DNA of 44,646 nucleotides, from NCBI RefSeq assembly GCF_937884665.1, contig NZ_CAKZYF010000051.1, forward strand, positions 1-44,646, given 5' to 3'. Within the stretch, counting starts at the first letter, position 1, and every line of letters begins with the position of its first letter. Shown here piece after piece: positions 8,998 to 15,959 of the stretch. The notes beneath the pieces were generated by a model. It did not search any database and was not told the DNA's origin. It saw nothing but the letters and a program-made list of their open reading frames with translations. The position numbers and the translations under genes are program-made. The stretch comes from an uncultured Allomuricauda sp. (GTDB lineage: Bacteria > Bacteroidota > Bacteroidia > Flavobacteriales > Flavobacteriaceae).

Positions 8998-10173
8998 ATG
9001 TTTCTGGTATTTCCTGAATTTGAGGAGTACAGCACCCCATTATTGCTACTGACCTTACAAGGTTTAGTTTTCGCTTTTCTCCTGCTCCGACGTTACTCAA
9101 GGGGAAAAAATCCTTCCGACCTATTTTTGTTTTTTATTCTTCTATTCACATGTTATGGTCAAACCTGTTACACCGTTGGTTTTATGGGATGGTATGATAC
9201 GTATAGAACCACCAAAATAAACTATGCCCTGTTCAATGTCGGTTTAGTGGTGGCACCCTTGATTTACTTGTATGTAAGGTCCATAACCACTCCAAAATAC
9301 AAGTCAAGGGCCAAGGATATATTTCATTTTGTTCCCTTTGCCCTTTTCTTTTGCTATCGTTTTTCAATCTATATTTTTGATAGCCTTCAACCCGGCTTCG
9401 ATGAAGTGCAAAATGGCATCTTAAAGCTAAGTTTGGACGAAGCGTATGTTTTGCCCATAACGATTGCATTTGGGTTTGCCCAAATGTTGCTTTATCTCGC
9501 GTTTACCTTTCAAATGTTTTATAACTATCGAAGAAAAATCAATGCCTTTTTTTCCAATACGTACAAACTGGAGCTGAACTGGATAAGAAACTTTCTTTTG
9601 TTGTACACTTTTTTATTTCTATATGACGTCGCACAGACCGTGATAACCTCATTTTTCCTGAAGTTGGGATATATGCAACAGTGGTGGCTCATTTTTTTCA
9701 CAGGACTCACCATCATTTACGTGGGCATTAAAGGTTATTTTACGGATACCCAAAAACTGAAAGAACTTATTTTTCCTTTCCCCTCCGGCCGGATATCGCA
9801 GGAAGAACTGACCAACGCTACCCCCAAGAGAATTTCTAAAGACAATCTGGACCAATTGGTAAAACTTATGGAATCGGATAAACCCTATTTGAATCCAGAG
9901 CTCAATCTGAATGATTTAGCGAAAAGAGCTAAAATGAACCGGGCCCAGCTGTCCGAGACCATTAACCTTGGCTTTGGAAAAAACTTCAACGATTTTGTAA
10001 ATATGTACCGCATAGAGGCCTTCAAAAAAATGGTGGAAGCTGAAAAACATGAACAACTTTCGTTACTGGGTATGGCGTTTGAATGCGGATTCAACAGTAA
10101 GGCCACCTTCAATCGGGTTTTTAAAAAACTCACAAAAATCTCTCCAACGGAGTTTCTCAGAACCGCAGTTTAA
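8998..10173 (+). CDS. Membrane-anchored AraC-family transcriptional regulator
   Basis: This 391-residue protein has a multi-helix membrane N-terminus (about residues 10-250, seven hydrophobic segments such as TPLLLLTLQGLVFAFLLL and LVVAPLIYLYV). A cytoplasmic C-terminal AraC domain covers about 285-388. Both helix-turn-helix units are visible: LNDLAKRAKMNRAQLSETIN near 303 and LLGMAFECGFNSKATFNRVF near 356, followed by the typical FKKLTKISPTEF ending. The architecture suggests a one-component membrane sensor; its ligand is unknown. It lies upstream of two DoxX genes in the same direction and might control them, but that is context only. The start ATG 8998 is the first Met of the frame and sits just before the first membrane segment. 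Confidence 0.88.
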   Translation: MFLVFPEFEEYSTPLLLLTLQGLVFAFLLLRRYSRGKNPSDLFLFFILLFTCYGQTCYTVGFMGWYDTYRTTKINYALFNVGLVVAPLIYLYVRSITTPKYKSRAKDIFHFVPFALFFCYRFSIYIFDSLQPGFDEVQNGILKLSLDEAYVLPITIAFGFAQMLLYLAFTFQMFYNYRRKINAFFSNTYKLELNWIRNFLLLYTFLFLYDVAQTVITSFFLKLGYMQQWWLIFFTGLTIIYVGIKGYFTDTQKLKELIFPFPSGRISQEELTNATPKRISKDNLDQLVKLMESDKPYLNPELNLNDLAKRAKMNRAQLSETINLGFGKNFNDFVNMYRIEAFKKMVEAEKHEQLSLLGMAFECGFNSKATFNRVFKKLTKISPTEFLRTAV

Positions 10174-10295
10174 CACCTCCACGACAAGTTTTGATACGGC
10201 TCAAATCATCTTTTGAGTCCATTATTTACCATTTGAAGCGCCCATCTCTTGTAGTTTTTTCAGTTTTGAACCGTTCAACGATAAAAACAGTCAAA

Positions 10296-10793
10296 ATGAA
10301 AAATTTTCTAAAACTTTTAATTCAACCAGTACTACAAAAACTTTGGATTGCCGATTTATTTTTTGGTATGATACGCTTTCTATGCGGCATATTACTGGCC
10401 TTTGATTTTGGAGCTTCTAAATTTGGAATGCCTTGGAGTCCGGCTGAAAAGAATTTGGGATTCTTTGAAGTTGTAGATTGGTTTCCGCAGGACGTGGCGG
10501 AATATGGAGGTATTTTTGCCACCTTTCCGGTCTTTTTTGCGTGGATGGGGGCTTTCAGCGAAGCAGTAGGTGGTTTGTTCCTGGCACTGGGCTTAAAAAC
10601 AAGGATTGCGGCCTTCTTGATTCTATGTACCATGTTGGTGGCCATATTTCTACAAAAATGGGGACAAGGTACCTGGGGAATGTTACCTGCAATGGGCTTT
10701 CTTTGGGTTTCCGTCTACAACCTCTTTTTAGGGTCTGGTCGTTTTGGGTTGGACAATATTCTATTTAAACTGCTGAACGGAGAGAAAAAATAG
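10296..10793 (+). CDS. DoxX-family membrane protein
   Basis: This is a 165-residue inner-membrane protein starting at ATG 10296. An upstream in-frame TTG (10191) would add a non-conserved tail and is not chosen. Four hydrophobic helices are visible (near FFGMIRFLCGILLAFDFGASK, GIFATFPVFFAWMGAF, AAFLILCTMLVAIFL and GMLPAMGFLWVSVYNLFLG). The glycine-rich spacing GLFLALGLKTRIAAF, with the RxxA turn, is typical of DoxX and DoxD-like proteins. Related proteins are linked to sulfur or redox handling at the membrane, but the role here is unknown. It is followed by a strong hairpin terminator. Confidence 0.85.
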   Translation: MKNFLKLLIQPVLQKLWIADLFFGMIRFLCGILLAFDFGASKFGMPWSPAEKNLGFFEVVDWFPQDVAEYGGIFATFPVFFAWMGAFSEAVGGLFLALGLKTRIAAFLILCTMLVAIFLQKWGQGTWGMLPAMGFLWVSVYNLFLGSGRFGLDNILFKLLNGEKK

Positions 10794-10826
10794 GAAAAGA
10801 TGCGTAAGGCATCTTTTCTCTTTATT
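10794..10826 (+). terminator. Rho-independent terminator after the first DoxX gene
   Basis: A perfect 10-bp stem GAAAAGATGC / GCATCTTTTC (10794-10803 and 10809-10818) encloses the 5-base loop GTAAG. TCTTTATT follows. It begins directly after the DoxX stop codon. Confidence 0.75.
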
Positions 10827-10926
10827 CCGCTGTAAGGGTAATCTTCCATATTGTATTTTTTCGGAGAGATATTATTGCAATCCAGTCAGAATCTTTACTT
10901 TCACGAAAATTTAAATCCCCCATTTG

Positions 10927-11304
10927 ATGAAAAACAACCTTCTTGTTCATCTAGGACTTGCCATTTTACGTATTCTACCCTCTGGTTTCATGCTAACCCA
11001 TGGCATTCCAAAGTTCCAGAATTTAATAAGTGGGAATACCGAGTTTCCCAATCCTTTGGGCATAGGTTCTGCTCCTACCCTATTTCTGACGGTCATCGGT
11101 GAAATGATTTGCCCCATTTTGTTGATCATCGGACTTAAGACACGCTGGGCCGCCGTCCCAGCCGCAATCACCATGGCAGTGGCTGCATTCGTAGTGCACG
11201 GAGGAGACCCCTTTGCCAAAAAGGAGCTGGCCTTGTTGTATTTTACCTGTTTTGTGGTAGTTTTTCTTTTGGGTCCTGGTAAATACAGTATTGACAAAAA
11301 ATAA
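10927..11304 (+). CDS. DoxX-family membrane protein (short)
   Basis: This 125-residue protein starts at ATG 10927; the preceding TTG (10924) is an unlikely start. It has four predicted membrane helices: LGLAILRILPSGFMLTHGIPK, PTLFLTVIGEMICPILLIIG, AAVPAAITMAVAAFVVHG and LALLYFTCFVVVFLLG. The first helix with R and HGxxK, the GLKTRWAA turn and the C-terminal GPGKYSID are characteristic of small DoxX proteins. Its relative at 10296 is longer and separated by a terminator, so the two are paralogues in tandem but probably separate transcription units. It converges on holA with 7 bases between stops. Function is unknown. Confidence 0.87.
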   Translation: MKNNLLVHLGLAILRILPSGFMLTHGIPKFQNLISGNTEFPNPLGIGSAPTLFLTVIGEMICPILLIIGLKTRWAAVPAAITMAVAAFVVHGGDPFAKKELALLYFTCFVVVFLLGPGKYSIDKK

Positions 11305-11311
11305 GCAGATG

Positions 11312-12313
11312 TCAGGAGAATTGGGTCAATAATTCTTTCAGTAAATCTGCCTGGCCCATATTGTACGCCCCGACCCCCTTGCTCTTTAAGTCCAGTTTAC
11401 GAAGCCCGGAAATTATTTTACTTACGGTTTTCATGGGATAGTTTTGAGCGGCCACAACGTATTCTTGAACAAAAAAGGGATTGATTCCCAAGGTTTTGGA
11501 AACCGTATTTGGCGAACGGTCGGAAAGCCCGTGATATTGGAGCAACTGAACAAAAAAATTGGTTAAAGTCGCAATAGTGACCACAAATGGATTGTCTTTT
11601 GGATTGTTCGCAAAATAGTCCGTTATACGAGCTGCTTTGCCCATGTCTTTTTCTCCAATCGCTTTTTTTAGCTCAAAATTGTTGAAATCCTTACTAAAAC
11701 CAATATGCTCTTCAATACTTTGAGGCGTTATATTGGTTCCCTTTGATATCACCAAAATCAACTTTTCCAATTCGTTGTTGATTTTACTTAAATCCGCGCC
11801 CAAAAATTCCACTAAAAGTCGACACGCCTTAGGGGAAATTCCATAGCCCCTGCCACTAAGTGTTTTTCGAATCCACTCCTCTACCTGATTTTCATACAGT
11901 TTCTTACTTTCGTACAATACTCCATTCTTTTGGATGGCTTTGTACAACTTTTTTCGTCTGTCCAGCTTTTTATTTTTATAGCAGAACACCAGCACAGTTG
12001 AGGGCTGGGGATTTTCAGCATACTTTACCAGATTTTCTATGGTCCGCGAAAGATGTTGGGCCTCCTTGACAAGGACCACTTGGCGGTCTGCCATCATAGG
12101 AAAACGTTTGGCGCTTGAAACAATTTCTTCAATAGAGGTATCTCTTCCATAAAGCACCATTTGATTGAATCCTTTCTCGTCCTCTGTCAAAAGAGTTTCA
12201 GAAATGTATTTGGAAATCTTATCGATGTAGTAGGGCTCGTCCCCCATCAAAAAATAGAGCGGCTTGGGGGTTTTATTGTCAACATCAGCTACAATTTCCT
12301 TGATTCTGTCCAT
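11312..12313 (-). CDS. holA: DNA polymerase III delta subunit
   Basis: HolA opens the sliding clamp within the clamp-loader complex during replication. This 333-residue protein has the usual length. It shows the delta-subunit N-terminal RecA-like domain without a functional Walker A (PLYFLMGDEPYYIDKI near residue 18), the central three-helix region, and the C-terminal collar domain (LLQYHGLSDRSPNTVSKTLGINPFFVQEY). Start ATG at 12313. It is transcribed away from the small nuclease-like gene at 12340, with only 26 bases between the start codons, so the two promoters must overlap the genes or each other. Confidence 0.93.
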   Translation of the reverse strand: MDRIKEIVADVDNKTPKPLYFLMGDEPYYIDKISKYISETLLTEDEKGFNQMVLYGRDTSIEEIVSSAKRFPMMADRQVVLVKEAQHLSRTIENLVKYAENPQPSTVLVFCYKNKKLDRRKKLYKAIQKNGVLYESKKLYENQVEEWIRKTLSGRGYGISPKACRLLVEFLGADLSKINNELEKLILVISKGTNITPQSIEEHIGFSKDFNNFELKKAIGEKDMGKAARITDYFANNPKDNPFVVTIATLTNFFVQLLQYHGLSDRSPNTVSKTLGINPFFVQEYVVAAQNYPMKTVSKIISGLRKLDLKSKGVGAYNMGQADLLKELLTQFS

Positions 12314-12339
12314 ATTGAAAAAAGTGTCACCTTTGCGAA

Positions 12340-12786
12340 ATGCAGACTCTGAATTTTCCTACCTATTCCTTTCGTTTCAAAAGTAGCGAAAATACCTTGT
12401 CCATATTTGACATCATCCGTAAAAAATTTGTGTATCTCCAACCGGAAGAATGGGTTCGCCAGCACGTGGTCCATTATCTTGCGGAAACGAAGCGATATCC
12501 CAAAATCCGGATAAATGTGGAGAAACAACTTCAGGTGAACCAGTTGAAAAAAAGATACGATGTTATCGTTTTCAATCCTTCGGGTTCTGTAGAGATTCTG
12601 GTGGAATGCAAGGCTCCCAATGTGGAAATCACCCAAGCCACATTTGACCAAATTGCCCGTTACAATCACGAACTCAGGGCCAAATACCTTATGGTGACGA
12701 ATGGATTGGTTCACTATTATTGCCAAATGGACCACATCCAGGAAAAGTATTCTTTTTTGGAGGATATTCCTGATTTTCGCCGTTAA
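12340..12786 (+). CDS. Stand-alone HsdR_N-like PD-(D/E)XK domain protein
   Basis: This 148-residue protein resembles the N-terminal endonuclease domain of type I restriction R subunits but has no helicase domain. The nuclease core is visible: EEWVRQHVVHYL helix, a strand with the catalytic-type Asp in KKRYDVIVFNPSG, then EILVECKAP giving the ExK half, followed by AEITQ-type helix QATFDQIARYNHELRAKYLMVTNG. The D-(x)n-ExK set is complete, so catalysis is possible. No HsdM or HsdS is nearby, so it is not part of a restriction system here. Small single-domain proteins of this kind next to holA occur in Bacteroidota genomes as far as I recall. A housekeeping DNA or RNA processing role is possible but unproven. 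The glycosyltransferase follows after 12 bases. Confidence 0.82.
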   Translation: MQTLNFPTYSFRFKSSENTLSIFDIIRKKFVYLQPEEWVRQHVVHYLAETKRYPKIRINVEKQLQVNQLKKRYDVIVFNPSGSVEILVECKAPNVEITQATFDQIARYNHELRAKYLMVTNGLVHYYCQMDHIQEKYSFLEDIPDFRR

Positions 12787-12798
12787 TTTGCTTCCGTT

Positions 12799-13800
12799 TT
12801 GCAAATTGCTATCGTCATATTAAATTGGAACGGGGAGTCGCTGTTGGCACAGTTTCTACCTAAGGTGCTGCAATACTCTGAAGGAACCTCGATCTATGTG
12901 ATAGACAACAATAGCTCCGATGGGTCCGTCCATTTGATAAATACATCCTTTCCCTCGGTCCAATTGATTCAAAATAAGTCCAACGGCGGATTTGCCAAAG
13001 GTTACAATGACGGGTTAAAGCACATCGATGCGGACGTCTATTGTCTACTGAACTCAGATGTAGAAGTTACACCAAATTGGTTAGTACCTATACGGGACAC
13101 GTTCCAAAAATCGTCCGAAATTTCAATAGTCCAACCTAAGATCTTGGATTTAAAACGAAAGGAATATTTTGAATATGCAGGTGCAGCGGGAGGATTTATT
13201 GATAAATTGGGTTATCCCTTTTGTAGAGGAAGAATTTTTCAGGCTTTGGAAAAAGATGTTGGGCAGTATGATGATATCCAGGAGGTATTCTGGGCCACGG
13301 GTGCATGCATGTTCATAAAAAGTAAGGTATTTCATGACTTGGGAGGATTTGATGAAGATTATTTTGCACATCAGGAAGAGATTGATCTTTGTTGGCGGGC
13401 CAAAAATTCAGGACATCGGGTTTTTTATACCGGAAAAAGCCATGTCTTTCATTTAGGGGGATCTACCTTGAGCAATATGAATCCCAAAAAGACCTTTCTG
13501 AATTTTAGAAACTCTTTATACTCCATTACCAAAAACCTACCTCAACAAACCGCAATCAAAATTATATTGTACCGCCTCGTTCTGGATGGTATAGCAGCAA
13601 CTCGCTTTGCCTTTCAATTTAAGTTCAATCATTTTATGGCCATCTTAAAGGCGCACCTTAGTTTTTATCGTAATTTTAGAAGAATGTACCGCAAGAGGGA
13701 AAAAGCTAATTTTATATTAAATTATCATACAACAAAGTCCATTGTTTGGTCTCACTTCGTACATCAGATAAATAATTTTAACATTTTAGTAAAAGATTAA
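12799..13800 (+). CDS. Family 2 glycosyltransferase
   Basis: This is a 333-residue GT-A fold transferase of the rhamnosyl/dTDP-sugar branch. Translation starts at TTG 12799: the upstream in-frame stop is at 12784-12786, and the first beta strand QIAIVILNWNG begins immediately. The nucleotide-sugar region shows VIDNNSSDGS and the metal-binding segment LLNSDVEVTPNW near residue 85. The acceptor side shows WATGACMFIKSKVF and EEIDLCWRAKNSGH near 193. A C-terminal tail is basic and hydrophobic and may touch the membrane. It probably adds a sugar to lipopolysaccharide or another envelope glycan. It is a lone transferase rather than part of a polysaccharide cluster, probably co-transcribed with the gene at 12340. 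Confidence 0.9.
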   Translation: MQIAIVILNWNGESLLAQFLPKVLQYSEGTSIYVIDNNSSDGSVHLINTSFPSVQLIQNKSNGGFAKGYNDGLKHIDADVYCLLNSDVEVTPNWLVPIRDTFQKSSEISIVQPKILDLKRKEYFEYAGAAGGFIDKLGYPFCRGRIFQALEKDVGQYDDIQEVFWATGACMFIKSKVFHDLGGFDEDYFAHQEEIDLCWRAKNSGHRVFYTGKSHVFHLGGSTLSNMNPKKTFLNFRNSLYSITKNLPQQTAIKIILYRLVLDGIAATRFAFQFKFNHFMAILKAHLSFYRNFRRMYRKREKANFILNYHTTKSIVWSHFVHQINNFNILVKD

Positions 13801-13813
13801 CGATAGCTGAATA

Positions 13814-13841
13814 TTGAACTTTTTGTTTTTCTCTAATTTTG
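13814..13841 (+). promoter_or_regulatory. Bacteroidetes-type promoter of the OmpA-like lipoprotein gene
   Basis: The -7 box TAATTTTG (13834-13841) matches TAnnTTTG, with TTG at 13814-13816 exactly 17 bases upstream as the -33 element. The start codon follows about 43 bases downstream at 13885. Confidence 0.7.
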
Positions 13842-13884
13842 GCGGCAAACTAAGAATCGATATCGCTAATTTATACTCAGAATT

Positions 13885-14757
13885 ATGAAAAAAGTATTTC
13901 TAGGAACTATGACCTTGGCAATTTTATTGTCATCCTGTGTATCTCAAAAAAAGTACGCAGACCTTGAAGCAAAACAGAAGGAGACCCAAGATTTATTGAA
14001 TTCGGCAACGGTAAAGTTGAACGACTGCTTGGAGGAAAAAGCTACAGCGGACTCCCGCCTAAAAACACTTGAAGACCAAAATGCTTTCCTGAAGGCCAAC
14101 AATCAGGAGTTAATCAACAACATGGGTAATTTGACCACTTTGACCACCAAAGGGGCCGAAAATCTTGAAAAATCGCTGGAAAGTCTTCGAGAAAAAGACC
14201 TCACGATACGCAGGCTCCAAGACGCAGTTACCCGAAGAGATTCCGTTAATTTGGCATTGGTTCAAAGTTTAAAAGGTGTGTTGGGCAACCTCGATGATGA
14301 GGATATTGAAGTTAGTGTTGAAAAAGGTGTTGTCTTTGTTTCCATTTCAGACAAACTGTTGTTCAGCAGTGGTAGCTACAATGTTACTTCTGCGGCGAAG
14401 GCCGTATTGGGTAAAGTAGCGAAGGTAGTCAACAACAAGCCTGATTTCGAATTCTTGGTGGAAGGACATACTGATAATGTACCCTACGCTAGTGGTATTT
14501 TAGTAGATAACTGGGATTTGAGTGCTAAACGTGCCACTTCCATTGTGAGAATTCTTCAAAATGAGTTCCAGGTCGATCCCAAGCGGATGACGGCCGCAGG
14601 AAGAAGTTACTATGTGCCTTTGGCATCCAACGATTCTGCAGCTGACAGGGCGAAAAACCGTAGGACCCGAATTGTGGTACTGCCTAAAATCGACCAGTTC
14701 TATAGTATGATAGAAGAAGGGATGAAAGATCCTGCCATTGGAGGCTCAGGACAATAA
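13885..14757 (+). CDS. OmpA-family peptidoglycan-binding lipoprotein
   Basis: This is a 290-residue lipoprotein: signal peptide with lipobox LLSSC, lipidated Cys at residue 18. Residues about 22-130 form a coiled coil (LEAKQKETQDLLNSA through LREKDLTIRRLQDAV). The C-terminal OmpA/MotB domain (about 150-270) carries VEGHTDNVPY near 193-200 and AKNRRTRIVV near 256, i.e. the Asp and Arg that bind diaminopimelate of peptidoglycan. It probably tethers the outer membrane to the cell wall. The strong promoter match and the lone gene with a terminator suggest high constitutive expression. A degenerate paralogue lies at 22268. Confidence 0.93.
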   Translation: MKKVFLGTMTLAILLSSCVSQKKYADLEAKQKETQDLLNSATVKLNDCLEEKATADSRLKTLEDQNAFLKANNQELINNMGNLTTLTTKGAENLEKSLESLREKDLTIRRLQDAVTRRDSVNLALVQSLKGVLGNLDDEDIEVSVEKGVVFVSISDKLLFSSGSYNVTSAAKAVLGKVAKVVNNKPDFEFLVEGHTDNVPYASGILVDNWDLSAKRATSIVRILQNEFQVDPKRMTAAGRSYYVPLASNDSAADRAKNRRTRIVVLPKIDQFYSMIEEGMKDPAIGGSGQ

Positions 14758-14775
14758 AATAGACAATCCCATCGT

Positions 14776-14807
14776 AAAAAAGGCCGCTTAACAGAGCGGC
14801 TTTTTTT
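14776..14807. terminator. Bidirectional rho-independent terminator
   Basis: The stem GCCGCT (14783-14788) / AGCGGC (14795-14800) has a 6-base loop. A six-A tract precedes it and a seven-T tract (14801-14807) follows, so it can work on both strands. It separates the convergent OmpA-like and YciO-like genes. Confidence 0.88.
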
Positions 14808-14808
14808 A

Positions 14809-15429
14809 TTAAAGTATCTCTACACTACCCTTACCCTCGCGCAGTACTTCTGGAATCCCAGAAGATACATCGATTACCGTAGAGGCTACGTTGTCCCCAT
14901 ATCCTCCATCGATGACCACATCGACCACACTTTTCCATTTTTCAAAGATCAGTTCAGGATCGGTGGTATACTCCAAAATGTCATCTTCATCATGTATCGA
15001 GGTGGAAACAATGGGATTTCCCAATGCCGAAACCAAGGCTCGCGCTATCCCGTTATCAGGAACCCGGATGCCTATAGTCTTTCTTTTTTTGAAATCCTTC
15101 GGGAGGTTGTTGTTTCCTGGTAGAATAAACGTATAGGGTCCGGGGAGGGCGCGTTTTAAAAGTTTGAACGTAGAAGAGTCTATTTGTCTCACAAAATCCG
15201 ACAGATTACTTAAATCTGCACACACAAAAGACCAATTTGCCTTGGCCAGTTTTATGCCCTTTATCCTAGCGATACGTTCCAATGCTTTAGTGTTGGTAAT
15301 GTCACAGCCCAATCCGTACACAGTATCGGTTGGGTAGATTATTAGACCGCCCTTTCGCAGTATGGAAGCGACTTTTTCCAATAGCCGTTGGTTCGGATTT
15401 TCCTCAAACAGTTTTATCAATTCTGCCAT
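14809..15429 (-). CDS. YciO/TsaC/Sua5-family (YrdC domain) protein
   Basis: This is a 206-residue protein when started at ATG 15429 (MAELIKLFEENP); an upstream TTG at 15438 would add only MTI. The YrdC fold is clear: GGLIIYPTDTVYGLGCDI near residue 27, KRKTIGIRVPDN near 115, and STSIHDED. TsaC/Sua5 make threonylcarbamoyl-AMP for the t6A tRNA modification. The length equals E. coli YciO, and the TsaC K-x-R element after the first helix reads KGIKLAK here, so it resembles the YciO branch, whose function is less settled. It could still be the cell's t6A enzyme if no other Sua5 exists. It has a short palindrome upstream and shares a terminator with the OmpA-like gene. Confidence 0.85.
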   Translation of the reverse strand: MAELIKLFEENPNQRLLEKVASILRKGGLIIYPTDTVYGLGCDITNTKALERIARIKGIKLAKANWSFVCADLSNLSDFVRQIDSSTFKLLKRALPGPYTFILPGNNNLPKDFKKRKTIGIRVPDNGIARALVSALGNPIVSTSIHDEDDILEYTTDPELIFEKWKSVVDVVIDGGYGDNVASTVIDVSSGIPEVLREGKGSVEIL

Positions 15430-15475
15430 AATGGTCAAGGTAGCGAAGATTCGTTAAAGCAAAAATGATTTTAAC

Positions 15476-15490
15476 GTATCCAAAGGATAC
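15476..15490. repeat. Palindrome upstream of the YciO-like gene
   Basis: GTATCC-AAA-GGATAC is a perfect 6+3+6 inverted repeat about 47 bases upstream of the YciO-family start codon on the minus strand. Its size and place fit an operator, but no regulator is identified. Confidence 0.5.
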
Positions 15491-15497
15491 AATTCCA

Positions 15498-15547
15498 GAT
15501 TTTGTCAATTGAAATAGGGCATCCGTAAATTCCCTACTTGACAAATC
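15498..15547. repeat. Interrupted inverted repeat
   Basis: Outer arms GATTTTGTCAA (15498-15508) and TTGACAAATC (15538-15547) pair over 10 bases with one extra T. Inner arms TAGGG (15515-15519) and CCCTA (15532-15536) pair as well. Together they give a two-part stem with an internal loop. It lies upstream of both flanking genes, so it is not an obvious terminator. Confidence 0.55.
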
Positions 15548-15865
15548 CACAATTCTATGGAAATTTCTTCTATAAAATAAATCGGACCAATGATTTTTAA
15601 ATCATCACGGTGGCCACTCCATATTTACGCAATCCAGCAGAAAAAGATCATACTTACCAAGTAGGTACCAGAAGTTATGCTACAAAGCGGCGCAATCATT
15701 TTCCAAATCGACCCATTTTGAAAAGACCTTGCTGACGGCTTGGCCTAGTTGTGAAGTAGAACAAGAAAGCAGGTTCGAAATTAAGGTACTTCATTTTTCT
15801 GAAAAATTACCAACCTTACGATATACAAACCAATCCTATTGCGATTACCTACAATAGCGCGCCAA

Positions 15866-15897
15866 TTCATCGATAAGGTGTAGCTTTTCATCGATAA
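15866..15897. repeat. Pair of 11-base direct repeats
   Basis: TTCATCGATAA occurs at 15866-15876 and 15887-15897. The 21-base centre-to-centre distance equals two helical turns. The pair ends 62 bases before the histidine-kinase start codon, a plausible activator or repressor site. Confidence 0.6.
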
Positions 15898-15959
15898 AAA
15901 ACAATAGAGCGGCAAAAACATCGTTCTGTAGCTGTTAACCTATGTCCTAGTCTTACAAA

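Larger units (their letters stand above)
15430..15959. other. 530-base intergenic region with several repeats, no intact gene
   Basis: No ORF longer than about 45 codons looks real here. It contains a 15-base palindrome (15476-15490), a 50-base interrupted inverted repeat (15498-15547) and two copies of TTCATCGATAA 21 bases apart (15866-15876, 15887-15897) close to the kinase start. On the minus strand, 15605-15790 translates with a single frame that resembles a decayed response-regulator receiver domain, interrupted by a stop. No TAnnTTTG box was found directly before the kinase. Confidence 0.6.

Noticed and set aside
10191-10295. TTG start for the first DoxX protein
   Set aside because: The extra 35 residues have no DoxX similarity, and an ATG directly before the conserved region is available.
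12289-12804. 171-codon minus-strand ORF across the HsdR_N-like gene
   Set aside because: It lies fully antisense to a gene with a clear nuclease-fold protein, and its translation shows no recognisable domain.
15771-15780. GGTTCGAA resembling a tRNA T-loop
   Set aside because: The flanks do not pair as a T stem, and no acceptor or anticodon arm is present at tRNA distances.
15795-15930. Minus-strand fragment with IGLYIVRLV resembling the G2 box of a histidine-kinase ATPase domain
   Set aside because: It is in another frame from the receiver-like relic, the glycines of GTGLGL are missing, and the distance to the receiver is too short. Probably chance.
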